A DNA stretch of 64,000 nt from Pararhodobacter sp. GTDB taxonomy: Bacteria > Pseudomonadota > Alphaproteobacteria > Rhodobacterales > Rhodobacteraceae. Of the stretch, positions 55,645 to 64,000 are shown piece by piece (positions within the stretch are counted from its first letter, which is position 1; every line of letters starts with the position of its first letter). A program made the translations under genes and the position numbers. The notes below the pieces were generated by a model. It saw only the letters and a program-made list of their open reading frames with translations. It was not told the origin of the DNA and did not search any database. The stretch is taken from contig JAFIEG010000003.1 in NCBI GenBank assembly GCA_020832665.1, positions 1-64,000 of the forward strand, read 5' to 3'.

Positions 55645-57303
55645 TCAGGACATGTCGCGCCAGCGATTGACCAGCGGGTAACGCCGGTCAGGGCCGAATG
55701 CGCGAGGCGTCAGCCGCACACCGGGGGCGGCCTGGTAACGCTTCCATTCCGATATGTTGAGCAGATGCTCGACCCGCTTGACCAACTCGCGGTCATGGCC
55801 CTGCGCCACCAGATCGGCGACCGAGCAATCGTCCTCGACCAGCCCCTGCAGGATGGCGTCGAGCACCGAATAGGGCGGCAGGCTGTCCTCGTCGCGCTGA
55901 TCCTCGCGCAGCTCGGCCGAGGGCGGCTTGTCGATCACGCGCGGCGCGATCACCACGCCCGCCGGCCCCTTCATCCAGGGGCGGTGGTTTTCATTGCGCC
56001 AGCGGCAGGCGGCAAAGACCCGTGTCTTGTAAAGATCCTTGATCGGGTTGAATCCGCCATTCATGTCGCCATAGATGGTGGCGTATCCCACCGCCATTTC
56101 CGATTTGTTGCCGGTGGTCAGCAGCAGGCTGCCCAGCTTGTTCGACACCGCCATCAGCATCAGCCCGCGCAGGCGCGACTGGATGTTTTCCTCGGTGATA
56201 TCCTCGGCCAGCCCGGCGAAAAGCGGCGCCAGCGCCTGGTTCACGGCGCCCTGCGCGCCGGTGATCGGCACCTCGTCAAGCCGCGTGCCCAGATTGCGCG
56301 CCACGGCGGCGGCATCTTCCAGCGAATGCGCCGAGGTGAAGCGAGAAGGCAGCATCAGGCAATGCACTTTTTCGGGGCCCAGCGCATCGGCGGCGATGGT
56401 GGCCACCAGCGCCGAGTCGATGCCGCCCGAAAGCCCCAGCACGGCACGCGAAAAGCCCGATTTCGTCAGATAATCGCGCGTGCCCGTCACCATGGCGTGA
56501 TAGTCGCGCTCGATATCTTCGGGCATGGGGGCCATTTCGGACGGCACAGCGCGCCAGCCCTCTTGCGTCTCGTGGAAATCGAGATGCGCCAGCGCCTCAT
56601 CGAAGCCCGGCAAGAGCGCCACCATCTGCCCGCCCGGGTTGAGCACGAAACTGGCGCCGTCGAAGACCTGATCATCCTGCCCGCCGACGAGGTTGAGATA
56701 GACAAGCGGCAGGCCGGTTTCGACCACGCGCGCGACCATGTGCATCATGCGGGTGTCGAAGCGCCCGCGCGAATAGGGCGAGCCATTGGGCACCAGCAAC
56801 AGCCCCGCGCCCGATTCCGCCTGCGCCTCGGCGACATCGTCGAACCAGGCATCCTCGCAAATCGGCGTGCCGATGCGCAGCGGCCCCACCCGGTAGGGGC
56901 CCGAGATATCGGCCGGGGTGAACAGGCGCTGCTCGTCGAATACCTGCTCATTGGGCAGGTGGTGCTTGCGCACCACCGCCTGCACCCGGCCGCGTTCCAG
57001 CACATACCAGGCGTTATGAAGCGCCTCGCCCTGCATTTCGGGCGCGCCGATGCCGATGGCGGGGCCATCGGTGCAGCGCTCGGCCAGCGCCTGCACATGC
57101 GCCATGGCGTCGCGCACGAAGGCGGGTTTCATCACCAGATCCTGCGTCTGATAGCCGGTGAGGAACATTTCGGGCAGGGCCAGCATGTCGGCGCCGGCAT
57201 CGCGCGCGGCCTCCCAGGCGGCATGCGCCTTGTCAGCATTCGCGCCCAGCGCGCCAACGGTGGGGTTGAGCTGGGCAAGGGTCAGGCGGAAGCTGGCTGC
57301 CAT
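55645..57303 (-). CDS. nadE: Glutamine-hydrolysing NAD+ synthase
   Basis: Two-domain enzyme of 552 residues. The N-terminal nitrilase-like amidase supplies ammonia from glutamine (Glu in LPEMFLTGY, Lys in RKHHLPNEQVF, nucleophilic Cys in GTPICEDAWF). The C-terminal synthetase domain has the ATP-binding GLSGGIDSALVATIAADAL. It converts nicotinic acid adenine dinucleotide to NAD+. ATG 57303 has GAGG seven nucleotides upstream. It is followed by gshA in the reverse order of genome coordinates (gshA lies upstream on the same strand), but they have separate spacing of 175 bp, so co-transcription is possible but not certain. Confidence 0.95.
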   Translation of the reverse strand: MAASFRLTLAQLNPTVGALGANADKAHAAWEAARDAGADMLALPEMFLTGYQTQDLVMKPAFVRDAMAHVQALAERCTDGPAIGIGAPEMQGEALHNAWYVLERGRVQAVVRKHHLPNEQVFDEQRLFTPADISGPYRVGPLRIGTPICEDAWFDDVAEAQAESGAGLLLVPNGSPYSRGRFDTRMMHMVARVVETGLPLVYLNLVGGQDDQVFDGASFVLNPGGQMVALLPGFDEALAHLDFHETQEGWRAVPSEMAPMPEDIERDYHAMVTGTRDYLTKSGFSRAVLGLSGGIDSALVATIAADALGPEKVHCLMLPSRFTSAHSLEDAAAVARNLGTRLDEVPITGAQGAVNQALAPLFAGLAEDITEENIQSRLRGLMLMAVSNKLGSLLLTTGNKSEMAVGYATIYGDMNGGFNPIKDLYKTRVFAACRWRNENHRPWMKGPAGVVIAPRVIDKPPSAELREDQRDEDSLPPYSVLDAILQGLVEDDCSVADLVAQGHDRELVKRVEHLLNISEWKRYQAAPGVRLTPRAFGPDRRYPLVNRWRDMS

Positions 57304-57478
57304 GGGCGCGCCTCGTCACGGATGGTTTCCGGCTAGATAGCAGGTTGCGCCGTGTGGGGAAGGGGGCAGGCCGCGAAGGCGGGCGGGAAAGGGCTTGCTG
57401 GCGGCGGGGATGGTTCGGGGACAGGCGCCTACTGAGCGAACTGACACCTAGCAAGCTTTCCCCGCCCCTGCCCCGCTA

Positions 57479-58849
57479 TCAGTAGCTGTATTCCTCATAG
57501 ATGCGGCTCAGATCGCCCTGCCAGTCGCCATGATAGCGCACCAGCAACTCGTCGGCGGGGCACTGGCCGGTCTCGACGCTGTCCTTCAAAGCGTTCAGGA
57601 AATGCGTCTCGTCGGGCAGCAGCCCGCCCGCGCCGGGCCGCGCGCGCGCCTTCAATCCGGCCTCGGCGATGGAGACCACCTCGCCGGCAAGCGCGCGCAT
57701 GTCGATATCACCCACCTTGGCAGCCAGCCCGTCAACGCTGGCGGCCACGCGCAGCGCCTCGCGGGTCTCGCCGTCCCAGCCCTTGGCCAGATCCCAGGCG
57801 GCATCAAGCGCGCCCTGGTCATACATCAGCCCCACCCACAACGCAGGCAGCGCACAAAGCCGTCTCCAGGGCCCGCCATCGGCGCCGCGCATTTCGAGAT
57901 AGCGCTTCACCCGCGCCTCGGGGAAGATGGTGGTCAGATGATCGGCCCAATCCGACAGGGTGGGCACCTCACCGGGCAGCGCCGGCAGCTTTCCTTCGAG
58001 GAAATCGCGAAACGACATGCCCAGCGCGTCGATATAGCGCCCGTCGCGGTAGACGAAATACATGGGCACATCGAGCGCGTAATCCACCCAGGCATCAAAC
58101 CCGAAACCCTCGTCGAAAACGAAGGGCAGCATGCCGGTGCGCGCCGAATCGAGATCGCGCCAGATGCGCGCGCGCCAGCTCTTGTGGCCGTTGGGCTTGC
58201 CCTCGAAGAAGGGCGAATTGGCGAAAAGCGCGGTCGCCACCGGCTGCAACGCCAGACCGACGCGCATTTTCTGCACCATGTCGGCCTCGGAGCCGAAATC
58301 GAGATTCACCTGCACGGTGCAGGTGCGATACATCATCTGCTTGCCATGGGTGCCGACGCGATCCATGTAATCGGTCATCAGCCGGTAGCGGCCCTTGGGC
58401 ATCATCGGCATGTCCTCATGGTGCCAGATCGGCGCCGCGCCCAGCCCGATGAAGCCAACGCCAATATCATCGGCCACCGATTTCACCTGCCGCAGATGCT
58501 CGTTCACCTCGTCGCAGGTCTGGTGAATGTGCTCCAGCGGCGCGCCGGACAGCTCTAACTGCCCGCCCGGTTCCAGGCTGATATTGGCGCCCTCCTTCTG
58601 TAACCCGATGATGTTGCCCGCTTCTTCGACCGGCTCCCAGCCGAAGCGCTCGCGCAACCCTTCGAGCATGGCCCTGATCGAGCGCGGTCCGTCATAGGGC
58701 AAGGGCTTGAGCGTATCGCGGCAATAGCCGAATTTCTCGTGCTCGGTGCCGATGCGCCAGTCTTGCTGCGGCTTGCAGCCCGCTTCCAGAAACTCGGCCA
58801 GCTGGGCGCGGCTTTCGATCGGCCCGCCGCCGGATTGGGGGATGGACAT
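57479..58849 (-). CDS. gshA: Glutamate-cysteine ligase (plant/alphaproteobacterial type)
   Basis: First step of glutathione synthesis. The 456-residue protein belongs to the class found in plants and alphaproteobacteria rather than the enterobacterial type. Typical segments are WRIGTEHEKFGYCRDTLKPLPYDG, LEPGGQLELSGAPLEHIHQTCDEVN, MMYRTCTVQVNLDF and EARVKRYLEMRGADGGPW. ATG 58849 is used. Glutathione is needed by the formaldehyde dehydrogenase elsewhere in this window. gshB is not present here. The coupled small membrane-protein gene and rsmE lie upstream on the same strand. Confidence 0.95.
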   Translation of the reverse strand: MSIPQSGGGPIESRAQLAEFLEAGCKPQQDWRIGTEHEKFGYCRDTLKPLPYDGPRSIRAMLEGLRERFGWEPVEEAGNIIGLQKEGANISLEPGGQLELSGAPLEHIHQTCDEVNEHLRQVKSVADDIGVGFIGLGAAPIWHHEDMPMMPKGRYRLMTDYMDRVGTHGKQMMYRTCTVQVNLDFGSEADMVQKMRVGLALQPVATALFANSPFFEGKPNGHKSWRARIWRDLDSARTGMLPFVFDEGFGFDAWVDYALDVPMYFVYRDGRYIDALGMSFRDFLEGKLPALPGEVPTLSDWADHLTTIFPEARVKRYLEMRGADGGPWRRLCALPALWVGLMYDQGALDAAWDLAKGWDGETREALRVAASVDGLAAKVGDIDMRALAGEVVSIAEAGLKARARPGAGGLLPDETHFLNALKDSVETGQCPADELLVRYHGDWQGDLSRIYEEYSY

Positions 58850-58929
58850 GGGCTTGGCTCCGGCTTGCTGACATCACCTTTCACGCGCGAAGCATTCGCG
58901 TGCCGGCCTCACCTGTCGCGCGCGCTCGC

Positions 58930-59445
58930 TCAAGTCAAGAGCGCAGATGCAGCATCGCGCCGCCAAAGCGGTCGCGGATGGGTAGCGGCACCCTCGCGGG
59001 CGGCGCGGGTCAGCCGCGCCATGTCGATGCCGGGCAGCGCGGCGAAGGCATCGAAAAGCGCCTCGGCACCGGAGGCATCCAGCGGCACTGCCAGTTGCCC
59101 GCCATCCGCCGCATCGATGAGCCAGCGACGCCCGTCGGCGCTCAGCGCCAGCATGGTTATCTCGTCGAGCGCGACGAAACCGCCGCCCTCGGGCGCGAAA
59201 TAGACGATCTGTCCTTCGACGATTTCGACAACACCCGGCCCGCCTGCGACACCGCCAGGGGCAAATCGCGCCCGGCGCGTGCCGATCACCGCCAGCGCCA
59301 GCCCCGCCAACGCCACCAATACGCCCAGCGCGCGCACCAGAAGGGCCGGCTGTGTCAGCATCCACAACCCGGCACCGACAAGCGCCAGACCGATCAGCGC
59401 CTCACGCCAGCGGCTGAACTGGGCGTGCACTTCCGGGCGGATCAT
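58930..59445 (-). CDS. Membrane protein of unknown function, coupled to rsmE
   Basis: Predicted inner-membrane protein of 171 residues with two transmembrane helices (EALIGLALVGAGLWML and ALGVLVALAGLALAVIG) and a cytoplasmic domain (VVEIVEGQIVYFAPEGGGFVALDEITMLAL). ATG 59445 overlaps the rsmE stop by 4 nt (ATGA). Probably conserved in Rhodobacteraceae; no function known. gshA follows after 80 bp. Confidence 0.75.
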   Translation of the reverse strand: MIRPEVHAQFSRWREALIGLALVGAGLWMLTQPALLVRALGVLVALAGLALAVIGTRRARFAPGGVAGGPGVVEIVEGQIVYFAPEGGGFVALDEITMLALSADGRRWLIDAADGGQLAVPLDASGAEALFDAFAALPGIDMARLTRAAREGAATHPRPLWRRDAASALLT

Positions 59446-60251
59446 GCCGGTCGCCCCATCACCTCGAGCCCGGTCGCCTCGAGCCCCGTCGCACCCCAAT
59501 CGCCAAAGCGTGCCTGCCAAAGCGTCAGCGCCGCCACGGCGGCTGTGTCGGCGCGCAGGATGCGCGGGCCCAGTGCCAGCCGGTGAAGGAAGGGAAGCGC
59601 CGCCAGCCGCGCGCGCTCGGCCGGCGAAAAGCCGCCCTCGGGGCCGATCAGGATGGCAGCGGGACCCGCAGTTGGGGCGGTTGCGGCGTCACCGGCGGCC
59701 CCGGCCAGGGCCTCGTCGCACCAGAAAAGCGTGCGCCCGCCAGGCCAGACATCGAGCACCGCCCCCAGCGGGCGCAAATCATCGACTGGCGGCACGAAGG
59801 TGCCGCCGCACTGCTCGGCGGCCTCGACGGCATGCGCCTGCAGCCGGTCGCGGCGAATGCGCTCGGCATTGGTGAAGTCGCTTTGCACCGGGCAGATGCG
59901 CGCCGCGCCCAGTTCGGTTGCCTTCTCGACGATGAAATCGGTGCGCGCCTTTTTGATCGGCGCGAAAAGAAGCCACAGATCGGACGGATCGCGTTGCGGC
60001 GCGGTCTGCTCGATACAGCGCGCGCTGCCACGCTTCTTGCCCGCATCGGTGATCTCGGCGCACCATTCGCCATTGGCGCCATCGAACAGCGCCACGCGCC
60101 CGCCCGCGCCGAGCCGCATCACGGCGAACAGGTAGTGCGACGCCGCTTGCGACAGGCTAACCTGTTGCCCTTGGCCCAGCGGCTGCTCTACAAACAGGCG
60201 CACGCGCGGGCGATCGGGCGCGGCAGGGGACAAGGGCGGCGGCTTCGTCAT
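59442..60251 (-). CDS. rsmE: 16S rRNA (uracil1498-N3)-methyltransferase
   Basis: SPOUT-class methyltransferase of 269 residues that makes m3U1498 in the 30S decoding region. Key motifs are HYLFAVMRLGAGGRVALFDG at the start, the APIKKARTDFIVEKATELGAARICPVQSDFTNAER segment, and the SAM-knot LIGPEGGFSPAE, then LGPRILRADTAAVAAL. Its start (ATG 60251 or 60263) is only 12 nt or less from the divergent ubiA start, so no ordinary promoter space exists between the genes. A coupled membrane-protein gene follows with a 4-nt overlap. Confidence 0.94.
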   Translation of the reverse strand: MTKPPPLSPAAPDRPRVRLFVEQPLGQGQQVSLSQAASHYLFAVMRLGAGGRVALFDGANGEWCAEITDAGKKRGSARCIEQTAPQRDPSDLWLLFAPIKKARTDFIVEKATELGAARICPVQSDFTNAERIRRDRLQAHAVEAAEQCGGTFVPPVDDLRPLGAVLDVWPGGRTLFWCDEALAGAAGDAATAPTAGPAAILIGPEGGFSPAERARLAALPFLHRLALGPRILRADTAAVAALTLWQARFGDWGATGLEATGLEVMGRPA

Positions 60252-60263
60252 GGAAGGAACCAT

Positions 60264-61262
60264 ATGAGCGAGACCGGGCAAAGGCCAGAGCCGGAAAACC
60301 GGCGCAGCGCGGGCGACGACGACCGGGCCATAGCCGACCGGGCCGAGGGCAACTGGGTCGATACCCACGCGCCGGCCGATCTGCAGCCCTACCTGCGCCT
60401 CAGCCGCGCCGACCGGCCCATCGGCACCTGGCTCTTGCTGCTGCCCTGCTGGTGGGGGGCGCTGCTGGGCGCGCTGGCTTCGCCCGATTCGCGGGGCTGG
60501 CTGACGCTGTGGATCTTTGTCGCCTGCGCGATGGGCGCCTTTCTTATGCGCGGCGCGGGCTGCACCTGGAACGACATCACCGACCGCGACATCGACGGCA
60601 TGGTCGATCGCACCCGCAACCGGCCGCTGGCCTCGGGGCAGGTGGAGGTGCGCGAGGCGCTGATCTGGATGGGCTTTCAGGCGCTGGCGGCTTTTTTCAT
60701 CCTGCTGACCTTCAACAGCGCCGCCATCGCGCTGGGCATCCTGGCGCTGCTGCCGGTGGCGATCTACCCTTTCGCCAAGCGCTTCACCTGGTGGCCACAG
60801 ATCTTTCTGGGCATCGCCTTCAACTGGGGCGCGCTGCTGGCCTGGACGGCGCAAACCGGCTCGCTGGCGCTGCCGGCGGTGTTTCTATACATGGCCGGGA
60901 TTGCCTGGACGCTGTTCTACGACACCATCTACGCCCATCAGGACCGCGAAGATGACGAACTGATCGGCGTGAAGTCCACCGCACGGCTGTTTGGCGAGAA
61001 CACGCTGAACTGGTTGCGTGGCTTTCTGGTGGCCTCGGTGCTGCTGATGTCGCTGGCGATCATCTTCGCACTGGCACCGCTGGCCAACCCGCTGGTGATG
61101 TCGCTGTCGCTGGCAGGTGCCTGGGCCTTTGGCGCGCATATGAACTGGCAGCTTGGCAAGCTCGACATCAACAAGCCCGATATCTGCCTGCGCCTGTTTC
61201 GCTCGAACCGCGATGCCGGGCTGATCGTTGTGCTGATTTTCGCCGCTGCGCTTTTCGTCTGA
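60264..61262 (+). CDS. ubiA: 4-hydroxybenzoate polyprenyltransferase UbiA
   Basis: Membrane enzyme of 332 residues that attaches the polyprenyl chain to 4-hydroxybenzoate in ubiquinone synthesis. The first Asp-rich motif is NDITDRDIDGMVDRTRNRPLASG and the second is DTIYAHQDREDDELIGVKSTA, with eight or nine transmembrane helices between and around them. A soluble N-terminal extension (RPEPENRRSAGDDD) precedes WVDTHAPADLQPYLRLSR. AAGGA lies upstream, inside the 5' end of rsmE. It works with the dxs/ispA products made in the same window. It is head-to-head with rsmE. Confidence 0.95.
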   Translation: MSETGQRPEPENRRSAGDDDRAIADRAEGNWVDTHAPADLQPYLRLSRADRPIGTWLLLLPCWWGALLGALASPDSRGWLTLWIFVACAMGAFLMRGAGCTWNDITDRDIDGMVDRTRNRPLASGQVEVREALIWMGFQALAAFFILLTFNSAAIALGILALLPVAIYPFAKRFTWWPQIFLGIAFNWGALLAWTAQTGSLALPAVFLYMAGIAWTLFYDTIYAHQDREDDELIGVKSTARLFGENTLNWLRGFLVASVLLMSLAIIFALAPLANPLVMSLSLAGAWAFGAHMNWQLGKLDINKPDICLRLFRSNRDAGLIVVLIFAAALFV

Positions 61263-61327
61263 TTGCGCCGGCCCGGTCCAGCGGATAGGGCAAGGTGCCG
61301 ACAGACCGCGAGAAAGACCGACGACCG

Positions 61328-63262
61328 ATGCGCTTCACACCTGCAAAACTTCTTTCCACAGCCGGCTTCGGCCTTGCTGCGGTGCTGGCGCTGCTCACGG
61401 CCTGGTTGCTGGCGGTCTGGGTCGAACGTCACAACGACAGGGCACTGACCGCTGCCTTTGCCGCCGAAAGCCTGGACTGGGTAGAGTATTCCACCGACGG
61501 GCTGCGCGCATCGCTCTGGGGCATGGCCCCCGACGAGGCAGCACGCATTCGCGCGATGCGTATCGCCGGCAGTGTGGTCGATGGAAGGCGGATCGAGGAC
61601 GAGATCGTCGTCGGCGAAAGGGCGATGGTGCTGGTGCCCGAATTCCGTGTCGAGCTGATGCGCAACCATCACGAGATTTCGGTGGTGGGGCTCGTCCCGG
61701 CCACATCAAATGACGAGGGCGAGGCAGAGTTGCTGAACCGGCTGGCGGCGATCGAAGACGACATCGCGGTTTCGGACATGCTGCAAAGCGCTGCGCATCC
61801 GGCCCCGCAGGGCTGGCGGGCAGCAGTCGATTTCGCCGTCGAGGCGATCACCCTTCTGCCGGTAGCGCAGCTTTCCGTTTCGCCCCGGCGGATCGAGGTG
61901 CACGCCCTTGTCGATAGCGTCGAAGTCCAGGCCGAGTTGGCCCAGCAGCTGCGCGGAATGGCGCCGACGGGGCAGCGGCTGGTGCTTGATCTGGTGGCGC
62001 CGCGGCCCGTGATCGCGCCCTTCACCCTGCTCTTCGAGATCGACGACGAGGGCCCGCGCCTGACCGCCTGTTCGGCCGAAACCGACGGCGGGCGCGAGCA
62101 GATCATCCGCGCCGCACGCGCGGCCGGCGCCGAAGGGCGGCTGCATTGCGCCAGCGGGCTGGGCGCCCCTTCGCCGCGCTGGGGCCTTGCCGGTGAACTG
62201 GCGATAATGGCGCTGGCCGATCTGGGCCAGGGTTCGGTCAGCATCAGCGATGCCGACATCCTGCTGGTGGTGGCGCATGACGTGTCGCAGGCGCGGCTTG
62301 ACCGTGTGGTGGGCCGGCTGGAAACGGCGCTGCCCGAAGTGTTCGCGCTGAACGTCCAGCAACGTGAGGCTGAAGTCCCCGATCTGGACGACGCCCGCGA
62401 AGAGCGCGCCCTGCTCGCCACGCTCGACGAAGACGGGCAATTGCTGATCGAGGGGCGCCTGCCCGACACCCGCATCCGCGAGGCTGTGCATGCCTTTGCC
62501 CGCGCCCGTTTTGGCTCGGGCGTGGTGACGCTCGAAACCCGGCTCGACCCCGACTTGCCCTCGGGCTGGTCAGGGCGGGCGCTGACCGGGCTTGAGGCGC
62601 TGGCGGAACTGCATCATGGGCGGATGGTCCTGCACACCGAGCGGCTTGAGTTGAGCGGCATATCGGGCGACCCCGATGCCGGCAGTCGTATAGCCGGCAT
62701 TCTTACCGAGGGGCTGGGCCAGGGCGCCGACTACGTCCTGCGCGTGCAGTATGACGAGGCGCTGGACCCGGTCGCCCAGGCGCCCACACCCGATCGCTGC
62801 GAGGCGCGCATTCACGACATTCTCGCCGAATACCGCCTCACCTTCGCCCCCGGCTCGGCTGATCTCGACAACGAATCGCGCGAAGCGCTCAACCGCATTG
62901 CCGAGGTGCTGATCGAATGCGGCGAATTGCCGCTCGAAGTGGCGGGCCATACCGACAGCCAGGGGCGCGAGGAAACCAACCTGGCGCTGAGCCAGGCGCG
63001 CGCCGAATCGGTGGTCAACGCGCTGATGACGCGGCGCGTGCTTGTGGGCTCGATGGTGCCGCGCGGCTACGGCCCATCACAGCCCATCGCCGACAACGCC
63101 ACCGCCGAGGGGCGCGAGGCCAATCGCCGTATCGAAATCACCCTCATTCGCCCCGAGCCCGAGCCCGAACCGCTCGACCCGGCGCTCGAGGCCGAGCTGG
63201 AATTCGAGATACAGACACCCGACGACAACACCACCCGCCCCGAGCCGCGCGCCGAAAGGTGA
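61328..63262 (+). CDS. OmpA-family protein with BON-like domains
   Basis: Cell-envelope protein of 644 residues. A single N-terminal transmembrane helix (FGLAAVLALLTAWLLAVWV) is followed by a long periplasmic part with repeated BON-like segments (for example LLIEGRLPDTRIREAVHAFARARFG) and a C-terminal OmpA domain. That domain has the peptidoglycan-binding NxxLSQxRAxSV motif (TNLALSQARAESVVNALM) and GYGPSQPIADNATAEGREANRRIEI. The tail is acidic with PEPEPEP. ATG 61328 is chosen; a GTG at 61295 is possible. It may anchor the inner membrane to peptidoglycan, like mycobacterial ArfA. A small coiled-coil gene follows. Confidence 0.87.
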   Translation: MRFTPAKLLSTAGFGLAAVLALLTAWLLAVWVERHNDRALTAAFAAESLDWVEYSTDGLRASLWGMAPDEAARIRAMRIAGSVVDGRRIEDEIVVGERAMVLVPEFRVELMRNHHEISVVGLVPATSNDEGEAELLNRLAAIEDDIAVSDMLQSAAHPAPQGWRAAVDFAVEAITLLPVAQLSVSPRRIEVHALVDSVEVQAELAQQLRGMAPTGQRLVLDLVAPRPVIAPFTLLFEIDDEGPRLTACSAETDGGREQIIRAARAAGAEGRLHCASGLGAPSPRWGLAGELAIMALADLGQGSVSISDADILLVVAHDVSQARLDRVVGRLETALPEVFALNVQQREAEVPDLDDAREERALLATLDEDGQLLIEGRLPDTRIREAVHAFARARFGSGVVTLETRLDPDLPSGWSGRALTGLEALAELHHGRMVLHTERLELSGISGDPDAGSRIAGILTEGLGQGADYVLRVQYDEALDPVAQAPTPDRCEARIHDILAEYRLTFAPGSADLDNESREALNRIAEVLIECGELPLEVAGHTDSQGREETNLALSQARAESVVNALMTRRVLVGSMVPRGYGPSQPIADNATAEGREANRRIEITLIRPEPEPEPLDPALEAELEFEIQTPDDNTTRPEPRAER

Positions 63263-63316
63263 GCGGCGCGGCAATGCCTCAGGCCGCCTGCCCATAGCCG
63301 CTATGGAATTGACGCC

Positions 63317-63649
63317 ATGAACCGAACCGAATTCATCCTGGTAACCGCGCTGATCCTGCTGCTGGCCTTTGCGCTGGGCTGGGCCGCACACTGGCTGGTG
63401 GCGCGCTTCACCCGTGTCAGCCAGGACGATCTGAGCGAACTCGACCGCCTCGCCCAGGCGTTGCACCAGGCCGAGGAGACGCGCGATCAGGCCATCGCCT
63501 GGATCGAGCACCGCGAGGCCGAGTTCGCCCAGCAAAAGGCGCAGACCGAGGCCGAACTGCGCGCTGCCATGGACGGTTTGCGCGAGGCAAGGCGCGAGGT
63601 CGAGTATCTCAACTCGCTTCTCGCCCAGCACGGCCACAGCCGCGACTGA
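63317..63649 (+). CDS. Small membrane protein with coiled coil
   Basis: Protein of 110 residues with one N-terminal transmembrane helix (EFILVTALILLLAFALGWAAHWLV) and a charged heptad-rich stretch (about residues 38-100, LDRLAQALHQAEETRDQAIAWIEHREAEFAQQKAQTEAELRAAMDGLREA). No enzymatic motif. It starts 54 bp after the OmpA-like gene in the same direction, so a shared envelope role is plausible but unproven. Confidence 0.7.
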   Translation: MNRTEFILVTALILLLAFALGWAAHWLVARFTRVSQDDLSELDRLAQALHQAEETRDQAIAWIEHREAEFAQQKAQTEAELRAAMDGLREARREVEYLNSLLAQHGHSRD

Positions 63650-63840
63650 TTTCGCCGCCGGAAGATTTGATCGGTCGCGTTGCCTGAATCGAGGGGGCGC
63701 CAGCACCCCTCCAAGTGTAGGGTGGACAATACTGCCCATCCTGCAAGTTCGCCGCTCACGAAGCGATCAGCCTTATCCGGTATGAAACGCTTCGCGGTGA
63801 TCGTATCGGCATCGGCGTGGGAACTGGAACGCAGTTTGTA
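63650..63840. other. Gene-free region before the partial alkB gene
   Basis: No gene is visible. A hairpin (GAGGGG 63691-63696, CCCCTC 63706-63711) lies 41 nt after the coiled-coil gene and may end that transcription unit. A second longer arm pair (GAAGCG near 63760, CGCTTC near 63790) is weak. Confidence 0.4.
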
Positions 63841-64000
63841 TCAGCCCTGCACCGCCGCCTGCGCCATGAACGCATCCAGCCGCGGATGCACCAAGCGCCG
63901 CCACAGCGGCGGGATGAGCGCAATCACCACCATCGTTGCCACCGAGAACGGGTGGACCGGGGCCTTCGGCTGGTCGCGCAGCGCCGGATAGGGGCGATAG
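63841..64000 (-). CDS. Alkane 1-monooxygenase / fatty-acid desaturase-like protein, C-terminal part
   Basis: Partial gene running off the right edge. The visible 52 residues read YRPYPALRDQPKAPVHPFSV, then ATMVVIALIPPLWRRLVHPR and LDAFMAQAAVQG. The RPY-ALR, the hydrophobic helix with PPLWRR and the HPRLDAF tail are typical of the AlkB alkane hydroxylase C-terminus, where the di-iron His boxes lie upstream and outside this window. The frame is open to the window end with no start visible. Substrate and activity cannot be judged from this piece. Confidence 0.7.
   Translation of the reverse strand, partial: YRPYPALRDQPKAPVHPFSVATMVVIALIPPLWRRLVHPRLDAFMAQAAVQG

Noticed and set aside
55636-57336. 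566-residue frame antisense to nadE
   Set aside because: It is a shadow of nadE, which has both catalytic domains intact.

Overview
The window is about 64 kb of high-GC chromosome from an alphaproteobacterium, most likely a Rhodobacteraceae/Paracoccaceae (Roseobacter-Rhodobaca type) member from a saline habitat. The evidence is strong GC bias at third codon positions, the family-typical block SPOR lipoprotein-dacC-tmk-holB-tatD-metallo-hydrolase, DUF1013/TrcR, DUF1244, the alphaproteobacterial GshA type, a sat-cysC fusion, and an ectoine-degradation cluster. I see no insertion sequence, prophage, CRISPR array or plasmid gene. It reads as a mostly housekeeping chromosomal segment with a few accessory modules and some unusual non-coding DNA.

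Layout. 0.4-1.8 kb: an ECF sigma factor broken at a (GC)9 repeat, followed by its NrsF-type membrane anti-sigma partner. 1.8-5.1 kb: divergent oxyR/katG (peroxide response). 5.3-9.9 kb: trpB with a coupled small exported protein, galU, galE and a lone polysaccharide-type ABC permease. 10.2-16.3 kb (minus strand): HU, amn, then the tightly packed histone-deacetylase-like gene, xseB, ispA and dxs. 16.5-18.6 kb: glutathione-dependent formaldehyde dehydrogenase and a DUF2946 / PCu(A)C copper-chaperone pair. 18.7-18.8 kb: an abnormal poly-G/poly-C tract. 18.9-23.1 kb: a crotonase-SDR pair divergent from topA. 23.3-29.9 kb: a Hint-domain protein, a DMT exporter divergent from an acyl-CoA synthetase, pyk, DUF1244 and ispZ/yciB. 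30.2-32.8 kb: sat-cysC, rpmI-rplT and tRNA-Thr(CGU). 32.9-38.0 kb: an MFS transporter, trcR, an RNase T2, a hairpin with a G-quadruplex motif in its loop, a periplasmic 19-repeat MORN protein and a small helical protein. 38.1-42.1 kb: pheS, pgsA-moaD-moaE and two small exported proteins. 42.2-47.0 kb: doeB, doeX, doeC and doeD (lower part of ectoine catabolism; the hydrolase doeA is absent here). 47.2-53.0 kb: a MurA with Asp in place of the catalytic Cys, an AEC carrier, and the minus-strand chain dacC-tmk-holB-tatD-MBL with overlapping genes. 54.3-61.3 kb: SPOR lipoprotein, nadE, gshA, rsmE with its coupled membrane protein, and ubiA head-to-head with rsmE. 61.3-64.0 kb: a BON/OmpA envelope protein, a small coiled-coil membrane protein, and the 3' end of an alkB-like monooxygenase running off the window.

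How the genes work together. Recurrent themes are oxidative and electrophile defence (oxyR-katG, gshA, the formaldehyde dehydrogenase, copper chaperones), isoprenoid and quinone supply (dxs, ispA, ubiA), cell-wall and envelope functions (murA, dacC, SPOR, OmpA, MORN, galU/galE), and catabolism of the compatible solute ectoine to aspartate. Many minus-strand genes overlap by 1-8 nt (ATGA, GTGA or TGATG junctions), which indicates translational coupling.

Most worth a second look: the dinucleotide-repeat frameshift in the ECF sigma gene, the hairpin plus G4 element at 35.9 kb, the poly-G/C tract at 18.7 kb (possibly an assembly artefact), the Cys-to-Asp MurA, a dispersed intergenic repeat present three times, and the head-to-head rsmE/ubiA starts. 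None of these proves a new system. The strongest candidate for unusual regulation is the sigma-factor repeat.
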